A stretch of DNA of 64,000 nucleotides from Owenia fusiformis (taxonomy: Eukaryota > Annelida > Polychaeta > Sabellida > Oweniidae), in assembly GCA_903813345.2 (NCBI GenBank), contig CAIIXF020000009.1, positions 23,213,759-23,277,758 of the forward strand, read 5' to 3'. A program made the translations under genes and the position numbers. The first letter of the stretch is position 1, and each line of letters opens with the position of its first letter. The notes under the pieces are model-generated. The model saw only the letters and a list, made by a program, of their open reading frames with translations. It made no database searches and had not been told where the DNA came from. This document shows, piece after piece, positions 62,851 through 64,000 of the stretch.

Positions 62851-63391
62851 CTATAGTCATACACAAAATCCAGCTGTCAAAAATGTCAAATTTTTCGAAA
62901 AATCAACAATTTTTTTCTCAGGTCCTACCTCTTCCATGGCTTTGCATCTTTCAGGTTTACTAACCCTGCTATTGGGCACTTCATATGAATTTTTCCAACC
63001 TCTTTAAGTGTCTAATTGAAAAGTTAGAATCAAAATAGTAAGAAAATGAGTCACGAATTTGCCCCCTGGGGTACATACTTTGTACTAATATTCAAGTTCT
63101 TTAGGAGTGATCAGTATCAATTATACTGCAAATGATTCATATATATGATATCTATGTATGTCACTTACAAACATCAAAATATCTAAGGTTATTTAGTGTG
63201 AACAATTTTTTCCCCAGGGTGGGGTGTTTTTGGGGGGTGGGGGGCTAACTCCTCAAAAAAAAGAACTTCCTACCACTCTGTGAAGCTATCACCTAGGTGG
63301 AAGTTTCATCCAAGACTCTCCCCTAACTGAAAATGCTGCCAAACCAACTATACACCATTTATTGAGAATTTTCCTCCCCGCCCCTAGAGTA

Positions 63392-64000
63392 CATAGTTTT
63401 TTTCAAACGATGAAACCCCACGGCCAGAAAATGCAACATAAAACATTGTATTTTATTCACATCGTCATTGACATAGTACAGGGACGGGTGGTCAAAAAAC
63501 GGCAACCCTAGTTTTTCCTAATATCTTTGTCATTCTAAGGAATAACTCCCTGATATTTTACACATTTGTACATCATTCAATTTCCTACCAACCTACCATA
63601 TTTCATGACAGTCACAATATTACTGCATTTAAGCAATATGCCCCAGATGGCCACTTTCAGGCTGTATGAGCTGGTCTGTTACTCAAATGAACTCAATTTC
63701 CAACTTGATGCACTGGTAAACTCAACAATTATGTATTATTGGGGAGCCAAGCACTTGATGAGGTAATGGGTCTGTAGTGGAGAGGCACCTTCACACAGAC
63801 AAATGCACAATTTATTGTATTCTCAGAAGATAGGGTCCTTTACCTTGGATGATACCAACGGATATGCAATAACTGTCAACATCAAACTTTATTTTGTGAT
63901 TCCTATGGAGTTCTTGGGGACTTTAGGTAAACCCAGGGGGGGGGGGGGTTGTTGATAGGCAGCAACAGTGGTTCCAACAAGACAGAACCATACCCCATAC
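63392..64000. other. Right edge of the window, no gene recognised
   Basis: AT-rich with a G-run at 63938-63949. An open frame at 63566-63766 (66 codons) has no recognisable domain and its first codons lack support; left uncalled. Confidence 0.35.

Larger units (their letters stand above)
58280..63389. mobile_element. 5.1-kb element bounded by about 1-kb near-identical inverted arms
   Basis: The left arm (58280 to about 59530) and right arm (about 62393 to 63389) are inverse copies. The first 560 bp are almost identical, e.g. GGAGAGTCTTGGATGAAACT, ACCCCAGGGGGCAAATTCGT, TTTCGAAAAATTTGACATTT. A 60-codon open frame is identical on both arms (58661-58843 and 62825-63007). The ends CTCAAGGGGCG / CTCTAGGGGCG abut TA on both sides (58278-58279, 63390-63391). 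The inner arm halves are tandem units of about 180 bp. The spacer holds a foldback, a pogo-like MITE, a dispersed repeat and a decayed ORF. It could be a large transposon with long inverted ends or an inverted duplication. Confidence 0.75.

Noticed and set aside
58661-63007. 60-residue gene present twice as an identical pair
   Set aside because: The identity reflects the inverted arms as a whole, not protein conservation; no start context, splice or domain support.

Overview
This is an AT-rich, intron-rich animal nuclear sequence. There are no operons or ribosome-binding sites, genes are split by GT-AG introns, and much of the non-coding DNA is DNA-transposon, foldback, minisatellite and LINE material. 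Gene content (a ZZEF1 orthologue, a PNKP-type 3'-phosphatase, an inter-alpha-trypsin-inhibitor-like VIT/vWA protein, a ciliary-type class A GPCR, a C2H2 zinc-finger protein) points to a bilaterian. The repeat load and base composition suggest a marine invertebrate (ambulacrarian or lophotrochozoan), but the sequence alone does not settle the phylum.

Layout. 135-13172 (minus): 13 exons for the first 418 residues of ZZEF1 (N-terminus, EF-hand, DOC/APC10 domain); the gene continues beyond base 1. A two-exon gene for a small secreted 10-cysteine peptide (1562-3288, plus strand) is nested in its DOC-domain intron. 14365-16467: DNA transposon with a 5-bp target duplication. 18695-22385 (minus): five exons of a phosphatase-only PNKP-like protein of 244 residues. 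22811-25285: a cluster of inverted-repeat elements. 25569-32465 (plus): five-exon, seven-finger C2H2 protein of 1374 residues. 34515-36521 (plus): intronless VIT-vWA protein with signal peptide and probable GPI-anchor tail. 36635-42382: gene-free, with foldback and nested elements. 42383-57058 (plus): two-exon GPR161-like GPCR whose 13.5-kb intron holds a LINE with an intact 1219-residue endonuclease/reverse transcriptase ORF, a 2.5-kb transposon built from a 30-bp minisatellite, and a 0.9-kb palindrome. 58280-63389: a 5.1-kb unit bounded by roughly 1-kb near-identical inverted arms, enclosing decayed remains of a repetitive ORF.

The host genes look unrelated to one another (Ca2+/ZZ scaffold, DNA end repair, transcription factor, extracellular matrix-type protein, receptor); no functional cluster is evident. 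The strongest unusual signals are structural: transposons whose bodies are expandable minisatellites, elements nested four deep, several independent long-inverted-repeat families with copies in different states, and a nested secreted-peptide gene. All exon joins were made by eye from splice consensus, reading phase and remembered family similarity; no alignment was run.
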